From: Paracoccaceae bacterium
GTDB taxonomy: Bacteria > Pseudomonadota > Alphaproteobacteria > Rhodobacterales > Rhodobacteraceae
Assembly (NCBI GenBank): GCA_030148225.1
Contig: JASBTX010000036.1
Coordinates: forward strand, 1 to 62,784
Direction of reading: 5' to 3'
Length of the DNA: 62,784 nucleotides
Part shown: positions 8,557 through 18,757 of the stretch, piece by piece
How the letters are laid out: the number at the start of each line of letters is the position of its first letter
Position numbering within the stretch: the stretch's first letter is position 1
The notes under the pieces: model-generated
Told to the model about the DNA's origin: nothing
Seen by the model: only the letters and a program-made list of their open reading frames with translations
The model's database searches: none
Made by a program: the position numbers and the translations under genes

Positions 8557-10635
8557 TCAGCCCTGTTCCGGTCCGGGCAGGGTGCGCGCCGCCGCCATCT
8601 GGCGCAGCAGGACCGGCAGGGCAAGCGCCAGCCCGATCACCGTTGCGGTCAGTGCAGGCACCACCATGAGCAGGGCAGACACTGTCAGCGCCAGCCGTTC
8701 CATCCGCCAGAGCGGCGCAAAGAGCCAGCCCGAAATGGCGGCCGACAGCATCCAGATGCCCACCAGCAAGCCGAACACCGCCAGCGCAAAGGCCTGCAGG
8801 GTGAAATCCTGCGTGACGATCAGCACCGAGGGCGAGAAGACGAAGACGAAGGGCACCATGACTTTGCCCATGGACAGCCGGAAGGCGGTGTTGCCCGCGC
8901 GGAACGCATTGGCCCCCGCAATCCCCGAGGCGGCATAGGCGGCTAGTGCCACGGGGGGCGTGATGTCGGCCAGCACCCCGTAATAGAACACGAAGAAATG
9001 CGCCACGATGGGCTCGACCCCAAGCAGGCCCAGGATGGGTGCGGCCACCGCCACCATGATGATGTAATTGGCCGTGGTGGGAATGCCCGCCCCCATCAGG
9101 ATGCAGACAATTCCGGTCAGGATCAGCGTGAAGAGCAGCGTCATCGTGGGCACGGTCATCACTTCGAAGGGCAGGACCGACAGCGTGGCGTGCAGGTCGC
9201 TGGCCCATCCCGCGGCAAGCCCCGTCACCATGTAGGCGAGCTTGAAGCCCACCCCGGTCAGGGTCACCACGCCGATCACCACACCCACAAGGGCGGCAGC
9301 GGCGGTGACGGCCAGCGATTGCTTGGCCCCCATGATGAAGCCTTCCCAGATCCCGAGGGCTGCCATGCGCAGCCCGTCGCCAAACCCGTGCCGCATGAGG
9401 CATTGCAGGATCAGCACCGCGATGCAGGCGGCGATGGCCCAGAAGGCGGCGGCAAAGGGTGTGCGCCCCGACAGCAGGATCGCGATCAGCAGCACCAGCG
9501 GCAAGAGGCTCAGCCAGCCTTCGCGCAGCACCTTCATCACGTTGGGCAGTTCGTCAGCGCTCAGCCCGCGCAGTCCCAGACGGCGCGCCTCAAGATGGAC
9601 CTGCATCAGCACGCCGTAGAAATGCATGAAGGCGGGCACCAGTGCGGCGGTCAGGATCGTGGTCAGCGGCACACCCAGGTATTCGATCATCAGAAAGGCC
9701 ACCGCCCCCATCACCGGCGGCGTGATCTGCCCGCCGGTGGAGGCCGCGGCCTCGACCGCAGCCGCGAAATGGCGCGGATAGCCGATGCGCACCATCGCGG
9801 GAATGGTCAGCGCCCCGGTGGTGACGGTGTTGGCGATGGACGATCCCGAGATCGACCCCAGAAGCGCCGAGGACAGCACCGACACCTTGGCAGGCCCGCC
9901 GGAATAGCGCCCTGCCGCCGCCGAGGCGAGGTCGATGAACAGCTGTCCCAGCCCGATCCGTGTGGCCATCACCCCGAAGAGCACAAAATGGAACACATAG
10001 GTGGCGATCACGCCGAGGGCCGTGCCGTAGATGCCCTGCGAGGTCAGGTAGAGATGGTTGACGATATTGGTCCAGCTGGCACCGGGATGCACCAGCACCC
10101 CCGGCATGGACTGGCCGAAATAGGCATAGGCCATGAACAGGATCGCGATCACCGGCAAGGGCCATCCCATCGACCGGCGCACCGCCTCGAGGAGGGTCAC
10201 GATCAGCACCGTGCCCATGATCACGTCGATGGGCAGCGGGTTGCCGACGCGGAAGGCCAGCTGGTCATAGACCCAAGGTACGTAAAACGCCGCAGCGGCA
10301 GCACCCAGCGCCAGCACCCAATCAGCCAGCGGCAGGCCCAATGGGGCCATCAGGCCGGGGCGCGTCACCCGTCCCGACAGCGCCGAGAAGGACAGGAACA
10401 CCAGGAACAGCGTCACCCCCATGTGCCCGCCCGCATGGGTCGTGGCGCGGGGAATGCCGAACCCGGCGGTGTAGAAATGATAGCAGGACAGCAGGAACAG
10501 GATCGTGCCCGCCGCCAGCGTCAGGCCGGGGGGCAGGGGGCGGAACCGGGTCTCGGGATCGAAGCGCTGTTCAAGCGCCTCCAGCTCTGCGGCGGAAAGC
10601 GCGGGCTTGTCGGGGGTGTCATCCGTTCTGGTCAT
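8557..10635 (-). CDS. TRAP transporter 4TM/12TM fusion permease (TAXI type)
   Basis: A 692-residue integral membrane protein combining the small (DctQ-like, 4 TM) and large (DctM-like, 12 TM) subunits of a TRAP transporter in one chain, the arrangement used with TAXI binding proteins. The N-terminal third has helices around residues 40-180. The DctM-type domain carries conserved glycine/proline-rich loops such as SGSSIANTVTTGALTIPAM and TGGQITPPVMGAVAFLM, and later GAGIPTTANYI. It imports an organic acid or similar solute using a sodium gradient. The binding protein is encoded 82 bases upstream. The substrate cannot be deduced. Confidence 0.94.
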   Translation of the reverse strand: MTRTDDTPDKPALSAAELEALEQRFDPETRFRPLPPGLTLAAGTILFLLSCYHFYTAGFGIPRATTHAGGHMGVTLFLVFLSFSALSGRVTRPGLMAPLGLPLADWVLALGAAAAAFYVPWVYDQLAFRVGNPLPIDVIMGTVLIVTLLEAVRRSMGWPLPVIAILFMAYAYFGQSMPGVLVHPGASWTNIVNHLYLTSQGIYGTALGVIATYVFHFVLFGVMATRIGLGQLFIDLASAAAGRYSGGPAKVSVLSSALLGSISGSSIANTVTTGALTIPAMVRIGYPRHFAAAVEAAASTGGQITPPVMGAVAFLMIEYLGVPLTTILTAALVPAFMHFYGVLMQVHLEARRLGLRGLSADELPNVMKVLREGWLSLLPLVLLIAILLSGRTPFAAAFWAIAACIAVLILQCLMRHGFGDGLRMAALGIWEGFIMGAKQSLAVTAAAALVGVVIGVVTLTGVGFKLAYMVTGLAAGWASDLHATLSVLPFEVMTVPTMTLLFTLILTGIVCILMGAGIPTTANYIIMVAVAAPILGLLGVEPIVAHFFVFYYGVLADITPPVALAAYAASGIAGANAFRAGNTAFRLSMGKVMVPFVFVFSPSVLIVTQDFTLQAFALAVFGLLVGIWMLSAAISGWLFAPLWRMERLALTVSALLMVVPALTATVIGLALALPVLLRQMAAARTLPGPEQG

Positions 10636-10665
10636 CGCCCGGACTCCTGCTGATGTCGGTCATGG

Positions 10666-10694
10666 AAAAGGCGGGGCAGTCGTGCCGCCCCGCC
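10666..10694 (-). terminator. Intergenic terminator between TAXI binding protein and permease
   Basis: On the minus strand GGCGGGGC and GCCCCGCC form a perfect 8-bp GC stem with a 9-base loop, followed by TTTTCC. It sits between the binding protein and permease genes, so it probably reduces read-through and keeps the binding protein in excess over the membrane subunit. Confidence 0.7.
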
Positions 10695-10717
10695 GTTTGG
10701 TTGCCCGGGGGGTCGGA

Positions 10718-11719
10718 TCAGTCGATCAGACCGGCTTCGCGGTAGAAGCGCTCGGCGCCCGGATGCAGCGGGATGCCGACACCGGAGAGGGCGGTCTCGG
10801 GACGGATCGCCTTGCCCTTGGCATGGCCGCTGTCCAGGAGCTTGCGGGTGTTGTCGTTCCAGAGCGCCTGGGTGATGCCGTAGATCAGCTCTTCCGGCTG
10901 GTCTGCCGAGGTCACCCATTGCGCGCCCACGGCGAGGGTCGTGGTGTCCGCCGCCACACCTTCATAGGTGCCTGCCGGAACCAGGTCCTCGGCAAAGAAC
11001 GGATAGGCTTCGCGGATCGCGGCCGCACCGTCACCGGTGATCGGCACGAGGGTGATCGCCATCTGGCTGGCCAGTTCCGCGATTGCACCTGCCGGGAACC
11101 CGCCGACGAAGAAGAACGCATCCATCTGCCCGTCGCGCATCCGGTCGGCCGCCTGGTTGGGTTTCAGGAACTCGGCCTGGATGTCGGCCTCGGCAATGCC
11201 GAAACCTTCGAGGATGATGCGGGCATCCACCAGCGTGCCCGAGCCGGGTTCATCCAGCGACACGCGCTTGCCGCGCAGGTCGGCCACCGACGCGATGCCG
11301 GCATCGGCACGGGCGACGATGTGGATCGATTCAGGATAGAGGTTCGCAATCGCGCGCAGGCTGTCGACGGCGGGCTTGCCGTCCCAGATGCCGGTGCCGG
11401 AATGGGCCCAGTTGGCCACGTCGGACTGAACAAAGCCCGATTCCAGCGTGCCGCCCGCGATGGCGTTCACGTTGGCAACGGACCCGTTCGACGACACCGC
11501 CGAGGCGATCAGACCCGGCACGCCGCAGCTGCCGCCTTCCTCGCAGGAGCGCGAACCCGGCGGGTTCGAGATGGCGTTGGCAAGCAGGCCGCCGATCGGA
11601 TAATAGGTGCCCGCCGTGCCGCCGGTGCCGATGCGGAAGAAGCTCATGTCCTGCGCCGTGGCCATCGAGCCACAGGTCAGAGCCGCCGCAAGCAGGGCGG
11701 TCTTGAGATGGTGCAACAT
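10718..11719 (-). CDS. TAXI-family TRAP transporter substrate-binding protein
   Basis: A 333-residue periplasmic binding protein of the TAXI family. The ATG at 11719 gives a standard signal peptide (HHLKTALLAAALTCGSMATAQ) and has GGAGAGAT upstream; the longer open frame lacks these. The mature N-terminus shows the family signature FFRIGTGGTAGTYYPIGG, followed by VNAIAGGTLESGFVQSDVA and DADIQ-type ligand-binding segments. It captures the solute and delivers it to the fused permease encoded downstream. No regulator is adjacent. Confidence 0.93.
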   Translation of the reverse strand: MLHHLKTALLAAALTCGSMATAQDMSFFRIGTGGTAGTYYPIGGLLANAISNPPGSRSCEEGGSCGVPGLIASAVSSNGSVANVNAIAGGTLESGFVQSDVANWAHSGTGIWDGKPAVDSLRAIANLYPESIHIVARADAGIASVADLRGKRVSLDEPGSGTLVDARIILEGFGIAEADIQAEFLKPNQAADRMRDGQMDAFFFVGGFPAGAIAELASQMAITLVPITGDGAAAIREAYPFFAEDLVPAGTYEGVAADTTTLAVGAQWVTSADQPEELIYGITQALWNDNTRKLLDSGHAKGKAIRPETALSGVGIPLHPGAERFYREAGLID

Positions 11720-11911
11720 TGATCTCTCCTCTGTTGGATCGTTGTCATGCCGCATCCTTTGCTCTTTCCAAGGCGGCTGCAACGGGTCCCCGACGGAATT
11801 TATCCTCCAATGAGTTCAGCGGCTTGATCCGGGTGCCTGTCGGGTCGGTCCAAATTTGGCCTTGTTTGTGAACGATAATCAACACTCGCGGCCATTATCG
11901 GGAATCGCATC

Positions 11912-14197
11912 ATGGAAGCTGCCATCTTCTTGGGCCTTGCAGCCTTGCTGGGCGTTTCAGTGGGTCTCTTCGACTTTTCCGAGCCCGAGCCACCTGAGGC
12001 GGAAGACGACACCGCCTCGACGACCGAGGACACGGCAGTCACCATCGACGTTCTGGCCAATGACGAAGATCCGGATGGCGATGCGCTTTCTGTGACGTCT
12101 GCATCGGCTCTGAATGGTTCTGTTGCGGTCGGGACCAGCGGTACTCTGACCTATACGCCGAACCCAGATTTCGCGGGCACCGACTGGATCAGATACGGGG
12201 TCGAGGATGGCGATGGTGACAGCGACGATGCCTTCGTCACGGTGAATGTCATTGCCGCAAACGACCTGCCTGTGGCCAACGGGGATGCCGCCTCGACCGT
12301 GGAAGACACGCTTGTCACGATCAATGTGCTGGGCAATGACAGCGACATCGACGGTGATCCTCTGAGTGTGACAGCGGCCTCTGCAACGAACGGCTCTGTT
12401 GCCGTGGGTGCCGGGGGCAGTCTGACCTATACGCCCAATGCGAATTTCGCGGGCACCGATACGATCAGTTACACGATCAGCGACGGGGCTGGCGGCACCG
12501 CCAGTGCGAGTGTTTCGGTGATCGTTGCCGCCGTGAACGACGCACCTGTTGCGGTGGGTGACACCGCCACGACGGTTGAGGACACGCCGGTGACCATCGG
12601 TGTGCTGGGCAATGACAGTGACGTTGACGGCGATCCACTCTCGGTGACCTCTGCGACGGCGACGAACGGGTCCGTTGCGATTGGGGCCGGTGGCAGCCTG
12701 ACCTATACGCCAAACGCGGATTTCGCGGGCACCGATACGATCAGCTACACGATCAGCGACGGCGCGGGTGGCACGGCCAGCGGCAGCGTTGCGGTGAGCG
12801 TGGCTGCGGCCAACGATGCGCCTGTTGCGGTGGCGGACACGGCGACCACGGCCGAGGACACGGCGGTCACGATCGACGTTCTGGGCAATGACACGGATGT
12901 GGACGGCGACCCTCTCTCGGTGACATCGGCTTCGGCGACGAACGGCACGGTCGTGGTCGAGACGGATGGGAGCCTGAGCTACACGCCGAACGCGGATTTC
13001 TCTGGCACTGACACGATCACCTACGAGATCAGCGACGGGGCGGGTGGCACGGCCACGGGCAGCGTTGTGGTGAGCGTGGGCGCGGCCAATGATGCGCCTG
13101 TGGCAGTGGATGACACGGCCTCGACGGCCGAGGACACCGCGGTCACGATCGATGTTCTGGGCAACGACACGGATCTGGACGGCGACCCGCTGAGTGTGAC
13201 CTCTGCCTCGGCGACGAACGGCACGGTTGTGGTCGCGGCGGATGGGAGCCTGACCTATACGCCTGAGGCCGATTTCAACGGGACGGACACGATCACCTAC
13301 GAGATCAGCGACGGCGCGGGTGGCACGGCCACCGGCAGCGTTGCGGTGAGTGTTGGGGCGGTCAATGATGCGCCTGTTGCGGTGGATGACACGGCCTCGA
13401 CACTTGTAGACACCGCCGTCACGATTGACGTCCTGGGCAACGACACGGATCTGGATGAGGATCCGCTGACAGTGACCTCTGCGACGGCACCAAACGGCAC
13501 GGTTGTGGTCGCGGCGGACGGCAGCCTGACCTACACGCCCAATGCGGCGTTCACGGGTGCGGATGTGATCAGCTACGAGATCAGCGATGGGGCGGGTGGA
13601 ACGGCCAGCGCCAGCGTGGCGGTGGATGTGCTGGCACCCCCCGTGGCCCCTGCGGCGCGGATGGCCCTGGACAGCGGGCCGGACGGTGGGCTGGTCTCGG
13701 GCAGCGACGGTGATGACGAGATCACGGGTGGCGCGGGGGCGGATACCATTTTCGGCCAGGCGGGTTCAGATACGCTGACTGGCGGTGCCGGAGATGACGA
13801 GATCAATGGCATCTGGGACGGCAGCGACGACACCCGGATTGCAGCGCGGGATCTGGCTGACCCGGATGTCCTGCTGGGGGGCGACGGCAATGACGAGATC
13901 TTCCTGGGCAGCGGCGACGCGGCAACGGGAGGTGACGGAACCGACACGTTCTACACTGGCACATGGGTCGATCCGGACAATGCGCCTCTTGTCCTTGATC
14001 TGGCGCCCGACGAATTCCTGATTGTCTCGGTGCCCCAAGGCACCTCGGCAGGTACGTCGATCACCCTCGGAACCGATCCGATCACGGGGGACACCCTTGT
14101 TCAGGCCAATCTTCAGACCGTGGCGGTCATTGCGGCAGGGGGCGTTCCGGTGACACTGGGGCAGATCCTTGTCGTCGAGAATTCCAGCATTGTCTAG
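11912..14197 (+). CDS. Tandem cadherin-like repeat protein with RTX-type calcium repeats
   Basis: A 761-residue acidic surface-type protein. A short N-terminal hydrophobic segment (IFLGLAALLGVSVGLF) is followed from about residue 30 to 570 by six near-identical repeats of about 92 residues. Each contains TxEDTxVTIDVLGND, GDPLSVTSA, GSLTYTPNADF and ISDGAGGTAS, the pattern of bacterial cadherin-like/VCBS-type (tandem-95) adhesins. Residues about 585-650 carry glycine-aspartate repeats (GSDGDDEITGGAGADTIF, GGAGDDEI) that bind calcium in RTX proteins. Such proteins usually leave the cell by type I secretion, but no type I genes are nearby. The N-terminal hydrophobic segment is odd for a type I substrate. 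Likely role: adhesion or matrix. Confidence 0.85.
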   Translation: MEAAIFLGLAALLGVSVGLFDFSEPEPPEAEDDTASTTEDTAVTIDVLANDEDPDGDALSVTSASALNGSVAVGTSGTLTYTPNPDFAGTDWIRYGVEDGDGDSDDAFVTVNVIAANDLPVANGDAASTVEDTLVTINVLGNDSDIDGDPLSVTAASATNGSVAVGAGGSLTYTPNANFAGTDTISYTISDGAGGTASASVSVIVAAVNDAPVAVGDTATTVEDTPVTIGVLGNDSDVDGDPLSVTSATATNGSVAIGAGGSLTYTPNADFAGTDTISYTISDGAGGTASGSVAVSVAAANDAPVAVADTATTAEDTAVTIDVLGNDTDVDGDPLSVTSASATNGTVVVETDGSLSYTPNADFSGTDTITYEISDGAGGTATGSVVVSVGAANDAPVAVDDTASTAEDTAVTIDVLGNDTDLDGDPLSVTSASATNGTVVVAADGSLTYTPEADFNGTDTITYEISDGAGGTATGSVAVSVGAVNDAPVAVDDTASTLVDTAVTIDVLGNDTDLDEDPLTVTSATAPNGTVVVAADGSLTYTPNAAFTGADVISYEISDGAGGTASASVAVDVLAPPVAPAARMALDSGPDGGLVSGSDGDDEITGGAGADTIFGQAGSDTLTGGAGDDEINGIWDGSDDTRIAARDLADPDVLLGGDGNDEIFLGSGDAATGGDGTDTFYTGTWVDPDNAPLVLDLAPDEFLIVSVPQGTSAGTSITLGTDPITGDTLVQANLQTVAVIAAGGVPVTLGQILVVENSSIV
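12008..13630 (+). repeat. Six tandem coding repeats of about 276 bp
   Basis: Within the adhesin gene a unit of about 276 bp (92 codons) recurs six times. The middle units are nearly identical at DNA level (for example repeated GGCAATGACA and ATCAGCGACGG blocks), while the first and last are more diverged. Such arrays gain and lose units by recombination and slippage. Confidence 0.85.
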
Positions 14198-14352
14198 GCA
14201 AGCGGCATGAGGATGTGATCAAGAGCTTGTTGCAAGGCGGCAAGATAGGCCGCTCACCCTCGGAGCGTCACCTCAAACAAGTGCCCCCAGTCACCAACGG
14301 AAGCACCATGTGGCCTGCAGAGGCCTATGGACTTGCAAGACCACTCGGACGC

Positions 14353-17300
14353 TTATGACAATTCATAAATCAAGCCATCTGCTTCCAAGCGCAATTGGGC
14401 GCTGACGTTCAACTCGCTTGGGAGAATAGAACGGAGCAGCAAAGTGCCAAACCCCTCCCTGTTTCCCGGTACAACGGTCGGCCCTCCGCGTTCTGTCCAG
14501 GTCAGGCGCTGGAATGCTTCGCCCTTTGCCTGAACGCAAATCCGGACCTCTCCGGCATCATTTGAAAGAGCGCCGTATTTGACGGCATTGGTGAGCAGCT
14601 CGTGTATGGCCAGGCCCGTCAGCATGGCGGTGTTCGGCGAAAGGCTGACATTGTCTCCTTCGCAGATCACACGTGTGCTTTGGGCGCTGGCATAGGCGCT
14701 GAGTTCAAGAGCGAGAATGTCCTTGAATGTCTGTTTTTGCCATCCGCTCGAGGTCAGCTTGTCATGGGTTCGGGCCATGGCTGCCAGACGTTCGTCAAGC
14801 TCTTCGACCATGCTCTGCGGGTCGGTTGCGGTAGAAGCGGTGAACCGTGTCACAGCTTGGATGGTGGCGATAACATTTTTGACCCGATGCTCAAGCTCTG
14901 CCACCAGGATATCCTTGCGGTCCGTTGCTTCCAAAAGCGCGGTCTGGTCGGTGATGGTGATCAGCACCTCCTGAATGTCTTCTGTGCTGCGATGCACGGG
15001 GGAGACCGAGATCAAGACCCGCCGCAATGAATTGTCTACGGGTGTGATGATACGTTCGTCATAACGTGAGGTCTGTCCCCCTAACGCAGTTTTCAAGGCG
15101 GTCTGCAGGCGATCGACCGCGTCGTTCTCCATCTCGACACTGGCCAGATATTGAAAATTGATCCCGATCAAGTCAGCCTTTGATTTTCCAATTGCTGCCG
15201 TTACGCTGTTGTTAACGTCGAGCAACACGCCATCGCGGTCCACCAATATAACCTGTGCTTCAAGCGCCTCAATGATGCTTGTCTGACGCAGTGTCTGCTG
15301 CACGTTTGCATCGCGCATGGCGACAAGTTCGGAAATCTCCAGGCTGACAGTCACGACACCCGTAATATTGCCCACCAAATCGCGATAAGGCTGGATGATA
15401 CGCCGAAAGACACCTTCAATTTTCTCTCCACGTGCATTTATGGAATTGACTGTAACTTCTCGATCAATATGAGTTTTTGCATCTCTATAAACAGAATCGT
15501 ATGTAGCTTTCAGTGATTTGTAGTTTTGGGGAATAAACTCCTCGACTGTCTTTCCAATCGGATCTTCTGTCCCAAGCATTTCGCGTGCCTTCTGGTTCGC
15601 ATGGACGATCACATGGTCCGGACCTTGGTGAATGGCAATAGAAAAAGGAACATGTTCGAAATTTCTCAGAATTCGTGAGCCAGCCTCCAGAAGCTCGGTT
15701 TTTTTTGCTTCAAGACTTTTTTCCAATCTTTTTTGTTGTGTGATTTCCAAAGCTGTGAACGCGATTTCAATCGTGTCACTGCCGTCGACCACGATCGGAA
15801 AATAGTTGGAGATCCAGGTTTGAATTTCTTCGTTTTTCGACTGGATCCAAGCGTTTATTTCCACATCGAAAATAGGCTCCTTCGTCCGGGTCATTTTGTG
15901 AAACAGAGGTTTGACCTTATTCCAAACATCAGGAACAACTTCCTCGGGATGGCGCCCAACAATCTGTGATGCTGGCTTCCCGATCATTTTGGCCAATGCT
16001 TCGTTGACGCGCAGATATCGCATGTCGGGTCCATGCATGGCAGCGCCTATCGGGGTGCGGTCATAGAATGCTTCAAGTTCAGCAAGCCGATGTGCCAGTT
16101 GCTGGCTGGCCAGCTTGAGAGCCCATTGCTGCTCCAGTTGTTCGGTTATTTCAAAAAACGAGACGACAACCCCGTCTCTCCTGTTGTCAGAATCCAGGTA
16201 TGGTCTTATTTTGACAATGTAATTGTGCCTCCTGTCCAGCGTGGATACTTCACGGGAAAATGTCGCCAAGGTTTTCTCTGGCTGCGTCAGATCGTCCTTG
16301 AGTTGTGGATAATCAAGTATCGTCACGAGATCAAAGATGGAGCGCCCAACATCCCGATCCTGAATGGAAAAGAGGTCTTTGCTGCGCGGTGTGAAGAGTT
16401 TAAGCAAACCTTGACGATCAACAAACATGATTGCGATATCGATGTTTTCGATCAGGTTTCGGAGGTTGTTGTTTGCCACACCAAGGGCTTTGTTCTTCGC
16501 CGTCAGTTCGGAATTTATAATTTCAAGATCAGTATTCACGGAGTGTAATTCTTCTCTGGAGCTTTCCAGCTCTTCGTTTGAGCTCTGTAGCTCTTCGTTG
16601 ATTGTCGAAAGTTCTTCGTTACTTGCCCAAAGTTCCTGTTCTGCCATCTTGAAATCGCGTTCACGATCCAGAAGGCGTTTTCTCGCCATGGTCAACTCTG
16701 CCTCATAAACAGATTCAGCCATATTGGTTGAAAAAATTGCGGCGCTTGTTTCTTTCCGAATGCGCACAGGCGAAAAGGCGACCAGGATGGACTTTGCTTC
16801 TTCATCCATTGGACGCGCCTGCAGGTCGAACATCTGCGTGATCCCATCGATCTCAACCATGATATCAGAAAGCGTTGTTTCGCTCTTTCGTTGACGAACA
16901 TCCTTCAGGATCAATCGCAGCGGCATGCGCATGCTTTCGATAAAGTAATCTTCAAAAACCGGGCTCGGAACACCTTTGGCTGGTCGGAGAAAACGGCGTG
17001 CAGCTTCCGATGCATACAGAACTTCATCATACTGGCTAATTCGGACAAATGGCGGAGCAAAGCTTGTCAGGAAGGCCTGTTCCGTATCCGTTTCAAGATT
17101 GATGCTGCCACGGGTTCTACGTGCAAAGGCCATGTCATGTAGTTGCTTCGGCGATTTAGGCAATCGCATGGAAAAGGCGTTGGTGAGGACTGTTTGTGCA
17201 AGGTTTGCTGCAGAATCATCACGTTTGAAAATGCGCGCGTGACGATCTACAGTTTCAAAAAGACGCGTGTTGCCAGAGAGATGTTCCGAAGGGCCCAGCC

Positions 17301-18612
17301 AGAGAAACCCATGTGGGTTGAGCGCATAGTGGAAGCGCGAGACAATGTCTTCTTGAGCGACGTGATCAAGATAGATCATCAGATTGCGGCAAGAAATCAG
17401 GTCGACCTTCGAAAAGGGGGGGTCTGTCAAAACGTTGTGCCGTGCAAAAACGCACATGTTGCGCAAGCGCGCCGAGACGGTCAGAAGACCATGATCGTCG
17501 TCGAAAAAACGCTCTTGCCGAGCTTTGCTGACAGGTGTGAGGGCATTTCGGTCATATACACCTCGGCGTGCAGTCGCGAGGGCATCGGGGTTAATATCTG
17601 TGCCGAACACTTTCCAGGACCGTTGGTCTCCGGTCTTGTCCTGGAGTTCGGATATCAGGAGTGCAAGGGAATACACTTCCTCGCCGGAGGAACATCCCGG
17701 GCACCATATTCGAAACTCGTCTTGGTCGCTTTGCAGAAGGTCAGGGAGAACGGTTTCCGCTATGGTTCCGAACATATCTGCGTTGCGAAAGAACTGGGTG
17801 ACCCCGATCAGGAAATCTCGCGCGAGCTCTCGGCGCTCATCTTCTGAGCTGCGCAACAGGTCGATATACTCATCGACGCCTGACACGCGACGCATCATCA
17901 TTCTGCGCAGGACACGCCTGCGCAAGGTCGCCGGTTTGTAATTATGAAATCCGGTCTCGTCAGTGATCTCCAATCTGTTCAGAAGAGCGGGTAAGCGTGC
18001 CTCGATATCTTGGTTGAGGGTCTCGTTTCGGGCGATGGGAACCTGCTTGCGCCATTTCTCCAATTTCAGAAGTTTGGCAGGTATAGCTTTTGGTTCCAGT
18101 TTGAAGTCGATCAGACCCGTTTCGGCGGCGCTGTTCGGCATCCCGGGGAACTTGGCGCTGGTGGTGAGCTGCGCGAACGTCACACCTCCCGCTGTTTTGA
18201 CGGCCTCGACCCCGATGGTCCCATCACTGCCCGTACCGGACAAGACAACGGCGTAGGCGTTGCTGCCCTGATCTTCTGCCAAGGATTGGAAAAACAGATC
18301 GATTGGCAAATGAAGTCGGTCATCCACATCGCTGTCGTTCAAGATCAGGATCCCATCCTTGATCGACAGATGAACGCCAGGTGGAACCACGTGGACCGTG
18401 TTCGGCCTCGGGATGTCGCCTGTCCTGATCTGCTCGACCTGCATCGTGGTGTGGCTTGCCAGGATGTCCGCCAGCATCGATGTTCGCCCGCGGGCCATGT
18501 GTTGCACGATGACAAAGGCAAGGCCAGTATCTGCAGGCGTTGCATCAAGAAGCTCCGCCAGCGCCTCGATCCCACCTGCCGATGCGCCGATGGCCACGAT
18601 GGTGCTCCCCAC
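14353..18612 (-). CDS. CheB-CheR-PAS-HWE hybrid histidine kinase
   Basis: A 1419-residue cytoplasmic signalling protein. Residues 1-190 are a CheB-type methylesterase with the serine in IGASAGGIEAL, histidine in VIVQHMARG and aspartate in GTGSDGTIGVEA. Residues about 205-480 are a CheR-type methyltransferase (GVTQFFRNADMF, WCPGCSSGEEVYSLAL, ISCRNLMIYLD). A coiled coil rich in ASNEELSTINEELQSSNEEL (about 640-700) leads to about four PAS domains. The C-terminus is an HWE kinase: phospho-acceptor histidine in LEHRVKN, ATP-binding ELLTNAVKYGA, the diagnostic WTERGG and GFGTLLL. No receiver domain or membrane segment is present. It may act on the receiver protein encoded upstream. It is not a classical chemotaxis protein; no MCP or cheA is nearby. 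Confidence 0.93.
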   Translation of the reverse strand: MGSTIVAIGASAGGIEALAELLDATPADTGLAFVIVQHMARGRTSMLADILASHTTMQVEQIRTGDIPRPNTVHVVPPGVHLSIKDGILILNDSDVDDRLHLPIDLFFQSLAEDQGSNAYAVVLSGTGSDGTIGVEAVKTAGGVTFAQLTTSAKFPGMPNSAAETGLIDFKLEPKAIPAKLLKLEKWRKQVPIARNETLNQDIEARLPALLNRLEITDETGFHNYKPATLRRRVLRRMMMRRVSGVDEYIDLLRSSEDERRELARDFLIGVTQFFRNADMFGTIAETVLPDLLQSDQDEFRIWCPGCSSGEEVYSLALLISELQDKTGDQRSWKVFGTDINPDALATARRGVYDRNALTPVSKARQERFFDDDHGLLTVSARLRNMCVFARHNVLTDPPFSKVDLISCRNLMIYLDHVAQEDIVSRFHYALNPHGFLWLGPSEHLSGNTRLFETVDRHARIFKRDDSAANLAQTVLTNAFSMRLPKSPKQLHDMAFARRTRGSINLETDTEQAFLTSFAPPFVRISQYDEVLYASEAARRFLRPAKGVPSPVFEDYFIESMRMPLRLILKDVRQRKSETTLSDIMVEIDGITQMFDLQARPMDEEAKSILVAFSPVRIRKETSAAIFSTNMAESVYEAELTMARKRLLDRERDFKMAEQELWASNEELSTINEELQSSNEELESSREELHSVNTDLEIINSELTAKNKALGVANNNLRNLIENIDIAIMFVDRQGLLKLFTPRSKDLFSIQDRDVGRSIFDLVTILDYPQLKDDLTQPEKTLATFSREVSTLDRRHNYIVKIRPYLDSDNRRDGVVVSFFEITEQLEQQWALKLASQQLAHRLAELEAFYDRTPIGAAMHGPDMRYLRVNEALAKMIGKPASQIVGRHPEEVVPDVWNKVKPLFHKMTRTKEPIFDVEINAWIQSKNEEIQTWISNYFPIVVDGSDTIEIAFTALEITQQKRLEKSLEAKKTELLEAGSRILRNFEHVPFSIAIHQGPDHVIVHANQKAREMLGTEDPIGKTVEEFIPQNYKSLKATYDSVYRDAKTHIDREVTVNSINARGEKIEGVFRRIIQPYRDLVGNITGVVTVSLEISELVAMRDANVQQTLRQTSIIEALEAQVILVDRDGVLLDVNNSVTAAIGKSKADLIGINFQYLASVEMENDAVDRLQTALKTALGGQTSRYDERIITPVDNSLRRVLISVSPVHRSTEDIQEVLITITDQTALLEATDRKDILVAELEHRVKNVIATIQAVTRFTASTATDPQSMVEELDERLAAMARTHDKLTSSGWQKQTFKDILALELSAYASAQSTRVICEGDNVSLSPNTAMLTGLAIHELLTNAVKYGALSNDAGEVRICVQAKGEAFQRLTWTERGGPTVVPGNREGFGTLLLRSILPSELNVSAQLRLEADGLIYELS

Positions 18613-18757
18613 GTTTGCTCCTCTTCGCGTTTGCCCGCTTCCTTATGCGCTTTTCTGCTCAATTCCATGATTGGAAGAATTACAGAATGAAGCACCATCC
18701 TTGATTACGGAGAAAGCGTGCCACAATGAGTGTTACATTTCAAAGGCTTTCAGGTCT

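Noticed and set aside
8998..10653. A 551-codon plus-strand frame opposite the TRAP permease
   Set aside because: His/Gly/Gln-rich antisense composition with no motif; the minus strand encodes a well-recognised permease.
12008..13630. Regular repeats that might suggest a CRISPR array
   Set aside because: The 276-bp units are coding, in frame and without unique spacers; they encode adhesin domains.
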